From positions 1-64,000 of the forward strand of contig JAGTRT010000001.1 in assembly GCA_018261895.1 (NCBI GenBank): a stretch of 64,000 nucleotides of DNA, given 5' to 3'. This DNA comes from Pseudomonadota bacterium. Its GTDB lineage: Bacteria > Pseudomonadota > Gammaproteobacteria > Burkholderiales > Rhodocyclaceae. Positions 33,779 to 42,887 of the stretch are shown here, piece after piece. The translations under genes and the position numbers were made by a program. The notes below the pieces were generated by a model. The model did no database searches, was not told the origin of the DNA, and saw only the letters and a list, made by a program, of their open reading frames with translations. Every line of letters starts with the position of its first letter. The first letter of the stretch is position 1.

Positions 33779-35392
33779 TTAGAGCTTGAAGCGCGACACC
33801 TGCTGGCTCAGTTCGCTGGCCATGCCTTTCAGCCGTTCGGCCGACTGGACGACATCGCGCATGGCGCGAGCACCATCCTCGATGAGGCTGCGTACCTGAT
33901 CGATGTGCTTCTGCATCGTGCCCTCGTTCTGATATTCGACACCGATGGCGTCGTTGATGCGCCCGACCACCTGCCGGACTTCCAGCGAGCTCTCGTTCAT
34001 GCGGTCGAAGGCATCGCGCGCCTGGTTGGAAAGCTGCACGCTTTCATCGACCTGATGCATGCCGGACTCCATGGCTTCGACGGCGCGCTTGGTGCCGGCC
34101 TGGATGTTCTCGACCATGGCCGAGATTTCGGCGGTGGATTGCGAGGTCCGTTCGGCCAGTTTGCGCACTTCGTCGGCGACAACGGCGAAGCCGCGCCCCT
34201 GTTCGCCGGCGCGGGCGGCTTCGATGGCGGCGTTGAGGGCGAGCAGGTTGGTCTGACTGGCGATGTCGGAAATGACGCCGAGGATGGAATTGATCTGCGC
34301 AGACAAGGTGCCCAGTTCGCGGATATGCGTGGCCGTGACCTCGACCGAGCTGGCCATCGACTTCGTTTCCTCGGCCGCCTTGCTTGCCAGGACGGCGCCG
34401 CTGGTCGATACCTCGCTTGATCCCTGGACGATATGTTCGGCTTCGCGCACCGCGTTCATGACCTGGCCAAGGCTTTCGGAGAGCGCCTCGCCGTTGCTGA
34501 CCATGTTTCGCGCCACGTCGAGCTGCTGATCGCTGCCGCTGGCCACCTGGCTGGTGGCCGTGGCCATCAGGTTGGCGGTCTGGGCTACATCGCGGGCATG
34601 GTTGGCCAGCGCACTGACCAGGTCGCGCAGGTGGTTCTGCATGGCCGCCAGACTGGCCAGCAGGCTGTCGCGGTCGCCGTCGGCGAGGTGGATCGGCTGG
34701 GTCAGGTCGCCGGTGGCCACGGCGTTCGCCACCTGGCGGGCGTAGGCCGGTTCGCCACCGAGCTCGCGCCGGACATAACCCAGCGTGGTGACGACGCTGG
34801 CAATGCCGACCAGCATGGCCAGCGCCGACAGGGCGAGGACGATGTTGCCGGTCTGCTCGGCCTTGCTGGCGACTTCGATGCGTTGCGCGGTGGTCGCCTT
34901 GTCGATGACCTCCAGATCGTCGAGCAGGGCCTTCTTCAAGCTGCGCCAGGCCGGCGTTTCCTTGCTGTTGACCAGCGCCTTGGCGTCATCGACGCGTCCG
35001 GCCTTGAGGGCCGTGAGCACTTCGCTCTGGGCATCGGCCTGGGCCTGGGCCAGCGGGCCGAGACGGGAGACCGAACTGCTGAAGCCTTCGACGGCGTTGG
35101 CCGCCTTGCTGGCTTCCTCGCGGGCACTGCCGAAGTCCTTGCGGGCTTTTTCAAGGTTCTCGAAGGCCTTGGGGTTGCTCGGGTCGAGTACGCAGTTGCG
35201 CAGGGCCTGGCCCATCTGCAGCCCCTGGCTGTACATGTCCTGATAACCGTGCTGGAGGGCGCCGATGCCGTCGAGGAAGTTGCCGAAGCGCGCCGAGGTG
35301 CTGCGCAGGCCACTGTTGGCGACGACGACAGCGGCGATGAACGCAGCCATGATCAAGGCCATGCCGAGCAAAAGCCGGTTGCGGAAGCTCAT
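33779..35392 (-). CDS. Methyl-accepting chemotaxis protein
   Basis: 537 residues. Transmembrane helix 1 (8-28), a periplasmic four-helix-type sensor domain (about 30-185), transmembrane helix 2 (185-208), HAMP (210-262), and the cytoplasmic hairpin with tip [20 protein letters not shown] preceded by ISDIASQT, then [15 protein letters not shown]. The C-terminal end SQQVSRFKL has no NWETF-type tether. The ligand is not readable. GGGAGGGAAGACC precedes the ATG. A single receptor without che genes nearby. Confidence 0.95.
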   Translation of the reverse strand: MSFRNRLLLGMALIMAAFIAAVVVANSGLRSTSARFGNFLDGIGALQHGYQDMYSQGLQMGQALRNCVLDPSNPKAFENLEKARKDFGSAREEASKAANAVEGFSSSVSRLGPLAQAQADAQSEVLTALKAGRVDDAKALVNSKETPAWRSLKKALLDDLEVIDKATTAQRIEVASKAEQTGNIVLALSALAMLVGIASVVTTLGYVRRELGGEPAYARQVANAVATGDLTQPIHLADGDRDSLLASLAAMQNHLRDLVSALANHARDVAQTANLMATATSQVASGSDQQLDVARNMVSNGEALSESLGQVMNAVREAEHIVQGSSEVSTSGAVLASKAAEETKSMASSVEVTATHIRELGTLSAQINSILGVISDIASQTNLLALNAAIEAARAGEQGRGFAVVADEVRKLAERTSQSTAEISAMVENIQAGTKRAVEAMESGMHQVDESVQLSNQARDAFDRMNESSLEVRQVVGRINDAIGVEYQNEGTMQKHIDQVRSLIEDGARAMRDVVQSAERLKGMASELSQQVSRFKL

Positions 35393-35473
35393 GGTCTTCC
35401 CTCCCTTTGTATTGGAATATAACGTTTTAATTGTACGGCTGGCGGATGACCGATACCAGCGGATTCCGAGGTT

Positions 35474-36388
35474 TCAGCCGGCGCTGATCATGCCGTCCCG
35501 GAGGCGTAGCGCATTGACCAGCAGCAATTCGCGCTCGACACCTGCCACCAGTCGTTCGTCGGACAGGTTGAGGAAGCGGGTATTGACGTCCACCGCGAAG
35601 GGGAGCGAAAGCAGGAAGGGGCCAAATTCCTCTCTGGGCAAGGCTTGCTTTTCCATCATCGCGAAAGCGGCGATGACCTTGATGGCGTGCCAGGCCAGCT
35701 GATCGATGTTGTCCTGGAAGTTGGCCAGCCGCCTGAAGGCGCGCTCGAAGGCCGCGTCGACCGTCCCGAATGGCTTGCCATGGCCGGGAATCACGACGTC
35801 GATGGGCAAACGGGAGAGCATGTCGAGGGTTTCCCGGGTGCTGGCCAGGCCGTCGGCTTCGCCAAGCAATTCGGGAAAGATGACGCCGAAGCCGTTTTCC
35901 CAGAGCGCATCGCCGGAAATCAGGATGCGCTTTTCCTGGTTGTAATAGGCCAGCGCTTCCATGTCGTGCCCGGGCACGGCGAGCGCCTGCCAGTTCAGGC
36001 CGCCCATTTCGATTTCGTCGCCGCCGGCGATCAGGCGGTCATGCTGGAAACGCGCGCTCTGCTGACCGAGCGGCGAGAGCAGCAGCGCATCCTTGTCCCA
36101 TTCGGCAATGGCCGCATGCAGGCCGGCGGGAACGATGATCTCGCAGTCGAAGGCCTCCTTGAGCGCCGCATTGCCGCCGATGTGGTCGGAATGCGAGTGG
36201 GTGTTGACCAGGCGGCTCAGGCGGCGGCCATCGAGGGCATGGTGGACGAGGTCGACGGTCTGCCCGGCGTGCGTGACATAACCGCTATCGACCAGTGTCG
36301 CCTGATCGCCATCGAAGAACAGGATGTTGTTGGCGGATAGCCAGCCGCGTTCGAGGACGAGCAGGCTATCCGGGAGGGTGACACTCAT
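35474..36388 (-). CDS. MBL-fold metallohydrolase
   Basis: 304 residues. Zinc motif THSHSDHIGG near 65-75 and later AVPGHDMEALAYYNQEKRILISGDALWENGFG, VIPGHGKPFG. The glyoxalase II-like branch is likely, with a C-terminal helical extension. Starts at ATG 36388, which overlaps the stop of the DUF1289 gene by 4 nt (ATGA), showing translational coupling with the small Fe-S-type genes before it. Substrate unknown. Confidence 0.88.
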   Translation of the reverse strand: MSVTLPDSLLVLERGWLSANNILFFDGDQATLVDSGYVTHAGQTVDLVHHALDGRRLSRLVNTHSHSDHIGGNAALKEAFDCEIIVPAGLHAAIAEWDKDALLLSPLGQQSARFQHDRLIAGGDEIEMGGLNWQALAVPGHDMEALAYYNQEKRILISGDALWENGFGVIFPELLGEADGLASTRETLDMLSRLPIDVVIPGHGKPFGTVDAAFERAFRRLANFQDNIDQLAWHAIKVIAAFAMMEKQALPREEFGPFLLSLPFAVDVNTRFLNLSDERLVAGVERELLLVNALRLRDGMISAG

Positions 36389-36561
36389 TCGGCTTGTTCC
36401 GTCTTGTTGCCTGCATCCCCGGTCGGTGTCGGTACCACCAGTTCGGCGACGATGCCCGGTTCGGTCAGCGGGGGGCGGCCGCAACCCAGGCAGTAGCCGG
36501 AGTCCGGGTCGGCCATGCAGATGCCGACGCATTGGTAGAGATTTTCGTCCGGCTCGCTCAT
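36385..36561 (-). CDS. DUF1289-like small Cys-rich protein (second of a tandem pair)
   Basis: 58 residues, too short for many gene callers. Cys pattern YQCVGICMADPDSGYCLGCGRPP follows the DUF1289 C-x3-C-x8-C-x2-C layout. It lacks the helical C-terminal part of its upstream neighbour and ends in a Pro/Thr-rich tail. ATGA overlaps at both ends join it to the DUF1289 gene and the MBL gene. Confidence 0.7.
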   Translation of the reverse strand: MSEPDENLYQCVGICMADPDSGYCLGCGRPPLTEPGIVAELVVPTPTGDAGNKTEQAE

Positions 36562-36761
36562 GAGTTTTCTGGTCGTTTGGCTTGTGTGCTGTTCGCGTCG
36601 AGTTCGAGGCGCCGGTGGGCGACCTCGGCAAGGATTCGGGCCCGGGCCGGGTCGTCGATGCGCGACCAGGCGGCAATCTCGTCGATGGTCCGGAAACAGC
36701 CGATGCACAGGCCGTTTTCCTTGTCCATCTGGCAAATGTTGATGCAGGGTGATTTGATCAT
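36558..36761 (-). CDS. DUF1289 family protein
   Basis: 67 residues. CINICQMDKENGLCIGCFRTIDEIAAWSRI is the complete DUF1289 signature (C-x3-C-x8-C-x2-C-x-RT-x-EI-x-W), proposed as a small metal- or Fe-S-binding protein. It overlaps the neighbouring DUF1289-like gene by ATGA and ends right at the next gene boundary. No function is established for the family. Confidence 0.88.
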   Translation of the reverse strand: MIKSPCINICQMDKENGLCIGCFRTIDEIAAWSRIDDPARARILAEVAHRRLELDANSTQAKRPENS

Positions 36762-37751
36762 TCAAATGAGCATGAAGCGGTGTTGTTGGTCGCGGACCAT
36801 TTCAACCGCTTCAAGTGCTTCGTCGCGACTGATCCTGGCCAGCATGGCCAGATGAAGACGACGGTCGCGGGCAGTAAGTTCCGGGAAGTTCAGCGTATGG
36901 ACATTGCTGTCATCGCTGCCGTCCTCGGTCACGACGCCCTGGCGGTCGACGGTGATGCTGACCGGCGTCAGGTGCAGCGCCTGTTCGGGGGCTCGCAGGT
37001 ACTCGGCCAACGCATCGAGCAGATGATCCGGCATGAGCGATTCGGCAGTGTGGCGCAGGCGGGCGTCAAGTTCCGCCAGGTGCCGGGTGCCGACTTCCCG
37101 TGCGTGACCGCCCGAGCTGCCGCGCAGGACTGTCAGGTGGGCGCGCTCGACGGAGACATCGGCGCGCAGCCCTTCGCGTTCGCTGCGCAGCGCCTGCACG
37201 TGGGCATGGAAGGTGTGGAGCAGGCTCTCCAGCGCCTTGCAGCGCAGCGCGTCGAGGGTCGCCTGGAGCTGGCAGTTCGGTTCGATCAGCGTGTGTCCGG
37301 AAAAGAAGAGCACCAGTTGCGGAACGTCGTTGCGGATGACGTCGCCCTGCTGGGCCATGCCGAGCTGCTTTTTCTGCTGCCGGCGGGCGGCGAACATGGC
37401 GTAGAAATAGTCGCTGTCCCAGCTGCAGGGTTCGGTGAGATAGTCGCGCACGGCCTGACTGCGACCGAGCATCTGGTCGATGTCGTCGGCCGTGGCAAAC
37501 AGCGCGTGCACCAGCGGGTCATCGGCAAAGGCTTTGCGATTGATGTCGATCGGACCGGGCAGGGCGCCGACCAGGCCATCACAGTAGCCCAGCGCGTACT
37601 CGACGGGGCCGCTCAGGTGTTTTTCGAACCCCGGCGCGGCCTTGAGCATCGGGTCGACGAGTTCGGCCACCCGGTCGAGTGCCTTGCGCAGGCTCGGGTC
37701 CAGCGGCGGCGCTGGCTTCAGGAAATCGGCAACGGTGGAGAGAAGGCTCAC
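36762..37751 (-). CDS. Conserved hypothetical protein
   Basis: 329 residues, no signal peptide or transmembrane segment. The first half is helical ([50 protein letters not shown]); the middle contains [26 protein letters not shown]; the C-terminal part is long helices with acidic patches. I do not recognise a named domain. ATGA-type overlap with the HMG-CoA lyase gene (37748-37751) puts it in the catabolic operon, which does not prove a metabolic role. Confidence 0.75.
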   Translation of the reverse strand: MSLLSTVADFLKPAPPLDPSLRKALDRVAELVDPMLKAAPGFEKHLSGPVEYALGYCDGLVGALPGPIDINRKAFADDPLVHALFATADDIDQMLGRSQAVRDYLTEPCSWDSDYFYAMFAARRQQKKQLGMAQQGDVIRNDVPQLVLFFSGHTLIEPNCQLQATLDALRCKALESLLHTFHAHVQALRSEREGLRADVSVERAHLTVLRGSSGGHAREVGTRHLAELDARLRHTAESLMPDHLLDALAEYLRAPEQALHLTPVSITVDRQGVVTEDGSDDSNVHTLNFPELTARDRRLHLAMLARISRDEALEAVEMVRDQQHRFMLI

Positions 37752-38656
37752 TCGGTTGTTTTGGCGCAGAGAGCCCGGCCGGCCTTGGCGCCATTCGGGC
37801 GGTTGATGGCACTGGAAATCCAGTCGCCGACTACTGCCAGTTTAGCCAGATCGACGCCGGTTTCAATGCCCAGACCCTGCAGCAGGTAAACGACGTCCTC
37901 GGTGGCCACGTTGCCGGAAGCGCCCTTGGCGTAGGGGCAGCCGCCGAGGCCGGCGATCGAGCTGTCGAAAACCGTCATGCCCATCTGCAGCGAGGCGTAG
38001 ATGTTGGCGATGGCCATGCCGTAGGTGTCATGGTAGTGGCCGGCCAGCTTGTCGATGGGCAACTGCTTGGCGCAGGCTTCGATCAGGCGCTTGATCGAGG
38101 CGGGATTGCCGACGCCGATGGTGTCGCCGAGCGACACTTCGTAGCAGCCCATGTCGGACAGGGTTTTGGCGACTTCCGCCGCCTTCTTCGGTGAGACCGG
38201 GCCTTCGTAGGGGCAGCCGACAACGCAGGAAACGTAGCCGCGCACCGGGATTTCGAGCGCCGAAGCGGCAGAAACGACAGGTTCGAAGCGTTTCAGGCTC
38301 TCGGCAATGGTGCAATTGATGTTTTTTCGGGAAAAACTCTCGGATGCGGCGCCAAAAATGGCCACTTCGGTAGCGCCGGCCTCGATTGCCGCATCAAAAC
38401 CTTGCAGATTTGGCGTTAAAACCGGGTAGACCGTCAAAGGGTGGCGGTTGATGCCGCGCAATACCGCCGAATTGTCGCCCATCTGCGGCACCCATTTGGG
38501 CGAGACGAAGGAGGTCGATTCGATGACGCGCAGGCCGGCCTCGGCCAGGCGTTCGATCAAGGCGATCTTGATCTCGGTCGGGACGACCTGGGCTTCGTTC
38601 TGTAGGCCGTCGCGCGGCCCGACTTCGACGATTTTGACTTTTTTGGGCAGGAACAT
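37748..38656 (-). CDS. mvaB: Hydroxymethylglutaryl-CoA lyase
   Basis: 302 residues. Splits HMG-CoA into acetyl-CoA and acetoacetate, the last step of leucine catabolism. Signs: [12 protein letters not shown] with Arg/Asp for metal and substrate, [27 protein letters not shown] metal His pair, and [24 protein letters not shown] with the catalytic Cys loop. The start at 38656 removes a spurious 28-residue extension. Sits with both MCC subunits in the same strand block. Confidence 0.95.
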   Translation of the reverse strand: MFLPKKVKIVEVGPRDGLQNEAQVVPTEIKIALIERLAEAGLRVIESTSFVSPKWVPQMGDNSAVLRGINRHPLTVYPVLTPNLQGFDAAIEAGATEVAIFGAASESFSRKNINCTIAESLKRFEPVVSAASALEIPVRGYVSCVVGCPYEGPVSPKKAAEVAKTLSDMGCYEVSLGDTIGVGNPASIKRLIEACAKQLPIDKLAGHYHDTYGMAIANIYASLQMGMTVFDSSIAGLGGCPYAKGASGNVATEDVVYLLQGLGIETGVDLAKLAVVGDWISSAINRPNGAKAGRALCAKTTE

Positions 38657-38669
38657 GGTGCGCAGAGGG

Positions 38670-39308
38670 CTAATGAGAGACGGCGCTGCCCATCGCGACG
38701 ATGAGCAGCAGCGGAACGGCAACGAGGAAGAGCACGCCATCGGCAGCCAGCGTGATCGGGGTGACGAGCAATTTGCCGGCCGTCGAGGCGGCCTTGGCGC
38801 CGGCCGATTTCTCGGCCGAAACGTTGATGCTGTAGTCCTTGCGCAGTTTCTGGGCGGTGTTTTCGGCCTGGATTCCGTTGGCGCTGTAGCGTGTGCCGGT
38901 GAGCGAGCCCGAGAAATTCAGGGTGCCGTTGGGCAATGGCTTGAAACCGGCGGCAATGGCCTTGTCCTTCTGCTCGGCCGAGGCGGTCTTGGCGATGTTC
39001 ATCGTGTAGCCGCCCGTGATGCGCTGGGCGGCATCGACCGAGAAGGTCTGGAAATGGACGTTCACGATGTCGCGCAGATCGGGTTGCAGCACGGCCTTGA
39101 TGGCGTCGGGGGCATCGAACAGGTAGTGGTAGTCCTTGCCGATCACGGCCAGTGTCTTGCCATCGGCCGAGAGCAGGACGGAGCCGACGGTTTCACGGTA
39201 GTTGTCACGGTCGTTGCCCGACATCATGGCGGCCGTCAGGCAACCGCTCGACATCGGGATTGCCGCAATGCCGCCGAGCAGGATCAGTTTTCTGCGCAGA
39301 TCGTTCAT
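38670..39308 (-). CDS. Predicted lipoprotein, unknown function
   Basis: 212 residues. The N terminus [23 protein letters not shown] gives a lipobox-like SSGC with Cys near residue 23. The mature part has no domain I recognise ([32 protein letters not shown]); a hydrophobic stretch close to the C terminus ([19 protein letters not shown]) may be a second membrane anchor. It sits between two carboxylation-pathway genes with no evident link to them. Start chosen at 39308 for the lipoprotein signal. Confidence 0.7.
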   Translation of the reverse strand: MNDLRRKLILLGGIAAIPMSSGCLTAAMMSGNDRDNYRETVGSVLLSADGKTLAVIGKDYHYLFDAPDAIKAVLQPDLRDIVNVHFQTFSVDAAQRITGGYTMNIAKTASAEQKDKAIAAGFKPLPNGTLNFSGSLTGTRYSANGIQAENTAQKLRKDYSINVSAEKSAGAKAASTAGKLLVTPITLAADGVLFLVAVPLLLIVAMGSAVSH

Positions 39309-39345
39309 GCCGAAATCGCCTTGGACCGGAATAATCTCGCCGGCA

Positions 39346-41346
39346 TTATGCGCCACTTTCGAATTCAAGCAGCGCGGCGCCATCGGCCACCTGTTCGCCG
39401 GCCGCATAGCAGAAAGCCTTGACCGTGCCGGCGGCAGGGGCGGTGATGGTGTGCTCCATTTTCATGGCTTCGAGGATGAGCAGCGGGGCGCCTTTGTCCA
39501 CCTTCTGGCCGGGTTGGGCGAGCAGGGCGACGACCTTGCCGGGCATCGGCGCAGTCAGTCCACCACCCTGGGCGCCACCGGCTTCGACGAGATGCAGCGG
39601 GTCATCGCGCAGGAGTGAGTACGTGCTTCCGTTGAGGAAGATGCTGCGCTTGTCGTCGACGGCGACGACGCTGGCGATCAGGCGGCGGTCGTCGAGTTCG
39701 ACGGCAAAACGGTCGCCTTCGAGTTTCTTGCCGCGGGCCAATGTCGTGCTGCCGTTGAGGGTGATCTGCCATTGGTCGCGCTGGTAGCGCACCTGGGCTT
39801 CGATCAGGCTGTCGCCATCGCGGAAGCCGATCATGCGGGCAGCCGAGAGGTTCATGCGCCAGCCGTCGCGGGCGTGCCAGGGCGAATGGGGGTCGCCGCT
39901 GGCTTTCGCGGCGGCCTTGGCTTCGTGTTGCTCCCAGAGCAGTTCGCCTACCGTGGCGACGAGCAGCGCGTCGCGCGGCACAGCCTGGGCGGCGGGGAAG
40001 AGGAATTCCTTCTGGCGCTCGATGAGGCCGGTGTCGAGGTCGGCGCCGGCAAAGGCCGGGCAGGCGACGAGGCGGGACAGGAAATCGATGTTGGTCGTCA
40101 CGCCGGCCACCTGGTAGTCGGCCAGCGCCTTGCGCATGCGGGCCAGGGCGCCATCGCGGGTTTCGTCCCAGACGATGAGCTTGGCGATCATCGGGTCGTA
40201 GAAGGGCGTGATTTCATCGCCTTCCTCGACGCCGGTATCGACGCGGACGTTGAGGCTTTCGGCCGGGGGCGACAGGCGGATGAGCTTGCCGGTCGAGGGC
40301 AGGAAGCCCTTGTTGGCGTCTTCGGCGTAGATGCGCGCTTCGAGGGCGTGGCCGCGCAGTTGCAGCTGTTCCTGGGCTAGCGGCAGCGGCTGGCCGGCGG
40401 CGACGCGCAGTTGCCATTCGACGAGGTCCTGGCCGGTAATAATTTCGGTGACCGGGTGCTCGACCTGCAGGCGGGTGTTCATTTCCATGAAGTAGAACGA
40501 GCCGTCCTGATTGGCGATGAACTCGACCGTGCCGGCGCCGACATAACCGACGGCCTTGGCCGCGGCGACGGCGGCTTCGCCCATCTGGCGGCGGCGCTCT
40601 AGCGTCATGCCGGGGGCCGGAGCTTCTTCCAGCACCTTCTGGTGGCGGCGCTGCACCGAGCAGTCGCGCTCGAAGAGGTAAACGCAGTGGCCGAGGCTAT
40701 CGGCGAAGACCTGGATTTCGATGTGGCGCGGCTTGGTGATGTATTTCTCGATGAGGACGTGATCGTCACCGAAGCTGGAAATCGCTTCGCGTTTGCACGA
40801 GGCGAGAGAGTCGAGGAAGTCTTCAGTTTTTTCGACGAGGCGCATGCCCTTGCCACCACCGCCGGCGGCGGCCTTGATCAGGACCGGGTAGCCGATGGCG
40901 TCGGCTTCCTTGTGGAGCAGATCGGGTGTCTGGTCGTCGCCGTGGTAGCCCGGTGTTAGCGGAACGGCGGCTTTGCCCATCAGTTTCTTGGCTTCTGATT
41001 TCGAGCCCATGGCGCGGATGGCCGAGGCCGGCGGGCCGATGAAGGCGATGCCGTTGGCGGCCAGTGCGTCGGCGAAATCGGCGTTTTCGGACAGGAATCC
41101 GTAGCCGGGATGCACCGCCTGGGCGCCGGTGCGTTTGCAGGCATCGACAATCTTGTCGGCAACGAGGTAGGACTCGCGGGCAGCGGCCGGGCCGAGCAGC
41201 ACGGCCTCGTCGGCGAGGCGGACATGGCGGGCGTTGGCATCGGCTTCGGAATAGACGGCGACGGTGCGGATGCCCATGCGGCGGGCGGTCTTGATGACGC
41301 GGCAGGCTATTTCTCCGCGGTTGGCAATGAGGATCTTGTTAAACAT
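39346..41346 (-). CDS. mccA: Methylcrotonyl-CoA carboxylase, biotin-containing alpha subunit
   Basis: 666 residues: biotin carboxylase domain (KILIANRGEIACRVI, ATP-grasp GGGGKGMRLV, and RLQVEHPVTEIITGQDLVEWQL), a middle domain, and biotinyl domain with the acceptor Lys in LILEAMKMEHTITAP. The beta subunit, methylglutaconyl-CoA hydratase and HMG-CoA lyase neighbours identify the 3-methylcrotonyl-CoA step of leucine breakdown rather than acetyl- or propionyl-CoA carboxylase. The 5' end is unusual: an 18-bp inverted repeat surrounds the start codon and a duplicated N-terminal leader ORF (41339-41464) overlaps it. Confidence 0.93.
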   Translation of the reverse strand: MFNKILIANRGEIACRVIKTARRMGIRTVAVYSEADANARHVRLADEAVLLGPAAARESYLVADKIVDACKRTGAQAVHPGYGFLSENADFADALAANGIAFIGPPASAIRAMGSKSEAKKLMGKAAVPLTPGYHGDDQTPDLLHKEADAIGYPVLIKAAAGGGGKGMRLVEKTEDFLDSLASCKREAISSFGDDHVLIEKYITKPRHIEIQVFADSLGHCVYLFERDCSVQRRHQKVLEEAPAPGMTLERRRQMGEAAVAAAKAVGYVGAGTVEFIANQDGSFYFMEMNTRLQVEHPVTEIITGQDLVEWQLRVAAGQPLPLAQEQLQLRGHALEARIYAEDANKGFLPSTGKLIRLSPPAESLNVRVDTGVEEGDEITPFYDPMIAKLIVWDETRDGALARMRKALADYQVAGVTTNIDFLSRLVACPAFAGADLDTGLIERQKEFLFPAAQAVPRDALLVATVGELLWEQHEAKAAAKASGDPHSPWHARDGWRMNLSAARMIGFRDGDSLIEAQVRYQRDQWQITLNGSTTLARGKKLEGDRFAVELDDRRLIASVVAVDDKRSIFLNGSTYSLLRDDPLHLVEAGGAQGGGLTAPMPGKVVALLAQPGQKVDKGAPLLILEAMKMEHTITAPAAGTVKAFCYAAGEQVADGAALLEFESGA

Positions 41347-41374
41347 GCTGGGTCTCCCGCGGAGAAATAGCCTG
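41303..41374. repeat. 18-bp perfect inverted repeat around the mccA start codon
   Basis: CAGGCTATTTCTCCGCGG at 41303-41320 (inside mccA) and CCGCGGAGAAATAGCCTG at 41357-41374 (upstream). The 36-nt loop contains the ATG, and the GGGAGA ribosome site overlaps the upstream arm. A small hairpin AGCGTGC/GCACGCT follows at 41375-41391. Formed on mRNA, it would bury the mccA ribosome site. Confidence 0.85.
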
Positions 41375-41464
41375 AGCGTGCTGCGCACGCTGGCGGTTTG
41401 ACTTCGTCGCTGCGCCGCTGCGCGGCTGGTCGCCACGATTGGCAATCAGGATCTTGTTGAACAT
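41339..41464 (-). CDS. Leader ORF duplicating the mccA N terminus
   Basis: 41 codons starting MFNKILIANRGDQ, whose first 11 residues equal the true mccA start (MFNKILIANRG), then unrelated residues, ending at a TAA that overlaps the mccA ATG region. It begins 4 nt after the ECH stop with a GGGGAA ribosome-like site. It looks like a broken duplicate of the gene start, still potentially translated, with reinitiation at mccA. Its product as such is unlikely to be functional. Confidence 0.55.
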   Translation of the reverse strand: MFNKILIANRGDQPRSGAATKSNRQRAQHAQAISPRETQHV

Positions 41465-41467
41465 GGC

Positions 41468-42253
41468 TTATTCCCCAATCCAGTTGGGCTGACGTTTATC
41501 GAGGAAAGCACCGATGCCTTCGCGGGCTTCCGGCGTGGCGCGCAGGTGGGCGATGCGGTGGGCGGTGTCTTCGACCAGCGTGTCGTTTATGGGCCGGCCG
41601 CTGACGGCGCGGATCAGGTCCTTGGCTGCGGCCTGGGCGTGCGGGCCGCCTTGCAGCAGGGCCGCCGTGATTTCCTGGACCTTGGCATCGAGTTGTTCCG
41701 GCTCGACGGTTTCATGGACGAGGCCGATGTCGCAGGCGCGGTCGGCGGCGATGCGTTCGGCCGACTGGAAGTAGCGGGTGGCCTGGCGGGCGCCGATGGC
41801 GCGCAGGACGTAGGGCGAAATGGCCGAAGGGATGATGCCGAACTTGACTTCGGAGGTGGCGAAGACGGCCTTGGTCGAGGCGACGGCGATGTCGCAGGCG
41901 GCGGCCAGGCCCATGCCGCCTCCGAGCGCGGCACCCTGGACGCGGGCCACGGTCGGCTTCTTCATCTCGGCCAGCGTGCGCAGCATGTGGGCCAGGGCGC
42001 GGGCGTCGTTGAGGTTGTCGTCGATGCCGTTGTTGGCGGCGCGTTTCATCCAGTTGAGGTCGGCGCCGGCCGAGAAGCTCTTGCCGCGGCCGGCGAGGAC
42101 GACGACGCGCACGTCGGCATCGTCATCGAGCGCGATGCAGGCGGCGGTCAGTTCGGTGATCAGGGTTTCGTCGAAGGCGTTGTGCAGGTCGGGCCGGTTC
42201 ATCCAGATGGTGGCGACGGGGCCGTTGAGTTCGATTTCCAGGGTGGTAAACAT
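41468..42253 (-). CDS. liuC: Enoyl-CoA hydratase family, probable methylglutaconyl-CoA hydratase
   Basis: 261 residues, crotonase fold. Oxyanion and active-site segments: GRGKSFSAGADLNWMKRA, GAALGGGMGLAAACDIAVAS, FATSEVKFGIIPSAISPYVLRAIG. Lies between both carboxylase genes (after paiB), so it most likely hydrates 3-methylglutaconyl-CoA to HMG-CoA. The ATG at 42253 is preferred to an earlier one four codons upstream. LiuC assignment is by context. Confidence 0.9.
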   Translation of the reverse strand: MFTTLEIELNGPVATIWMNRPDLHNAFDETLITELTAACIALDDDADVRVVVLAGRGKSFSAGADLNWMKRAANNGIDDNLNDARALAHMLRTLAEMKKPTVARVQGAALGGGMGLAAACDIAVASTKAVFATSEVKFGIIPSAISPYVLRAIGARQATRYFQSAERIAADRACDIGLVHETVEPEQLDAKVQEITAALLQGGPHAQAAAKDLIRAVSGRPINDTLVEDTAHRIAHLRATPEAREGIGAFLDKRQPNWIGE

Positions 42254-42265
42254 GTCTCGCTCCAA

Positions 42266-42883
42266 TTATTGTTGTCGCTGGCGGATCAGGTCCGCCATGG
42301 GTTGGCCGTCCAGCGCGGCGATCAGGCTGGCCTGATTGGCGGCGGGCTGGTTCTGGCTGACTTTCCATTTGCCGACCAGGCGGTCGATGGTGATTTCGAT
42401 GCCGACCACGGCGCCGAGCATCTTGTCGATGTAGTCGGCCGGGGCGTCGTCGATGGACCACGGATGGGGCAGGGCGGTTTCGTGCTCGGCGGTCAGCCCG
42501 TCGAGCTGGGCGCGCAGCCAGTCACGGTCGTCGATCAGGCGCAGCTCGCCGTGGGCGTGTACCGCGACGTAGTTCCAGGTCGGTACAACCTTGCCGTGCT
42601 CGGCCTTGGTGGCGTAGCCGGAGGGGCTGATGTAGCAGTCCGGACCTTTGAAAATTGAGAGAATTTTCCGGTTGACCGTGAGATCCGTTGCCAGCGGGTT
42701 GGCACGGGCAATGTGGCCGCGCAGGGTACCGTTCGGGCCGGCGCCCGCATCCAGATGCAGCGGGATGTGGTTGGCGTCGAGTCCGTCCGGGCCCTGGGTG
42801 ACGACCGTGGCGAGCGGGTGGGCCCGCATCAGGTCGTGCAGGACGCCGAGGTCGGTTTCCGCGAAGTGCTTGGGTAGGTACAT
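42266..42883 (-). CDS. PaiB-like FMN-binding negative regulator family protein
   Basis: 205 residues. The family signature is the start MYLPKHFAETD, then TVVTQGPDGLDANHIPLHLD, PTWNYVAVHAHGELRLID, and KMLGAVVGIEITI. PaiB-type proteins carry an FMN-binding split barrel and are annotated as transcriptional regulators, mostly without proof. The segment LTVNRKILSIFKGPDCYISPS includes a 33-nt repeat copy in frame, in place of the usual segment before FKGPDCYISPS. It lies between mccB and the hydratase with 4-nt gaps, an odd companion for leucine catabolism. Confidence 0.85.
   Translation of the reverse strand: MYLPKHFAETDLGVLHDLMRAHPLATVVTQGPDGLDANHIPLHLDAGAGPNGTLRGHIARANPLATDLTVNRKILSIFKGPDCYISPSGYATKAEHGKVVPTWNYVAVHAHGELRLIDDRDWLRAQLDGLTAEHETALPHPWSIDDAPADYIDKMLGAVVGIEITIDRLVGKWKVSQNQPAANQASLIAALDGQPMADLIRQRQQ
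42647..42679 (-). repeat. 33-nt interspersed repeat, copy 7 (intragenic)
   Basis: Inside the PaiB-like gene and encoding TVNRKILSIFK. Its distal half is more diverged than in the intergenic copies (TTTGAAAATTGAGAGAA) while TTTTCCGGTTGACCGT is intact, so the GTTGACCGT end is the conserved core. Confidence 0.7.
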
Positions 42884-42887
42884 CGCC

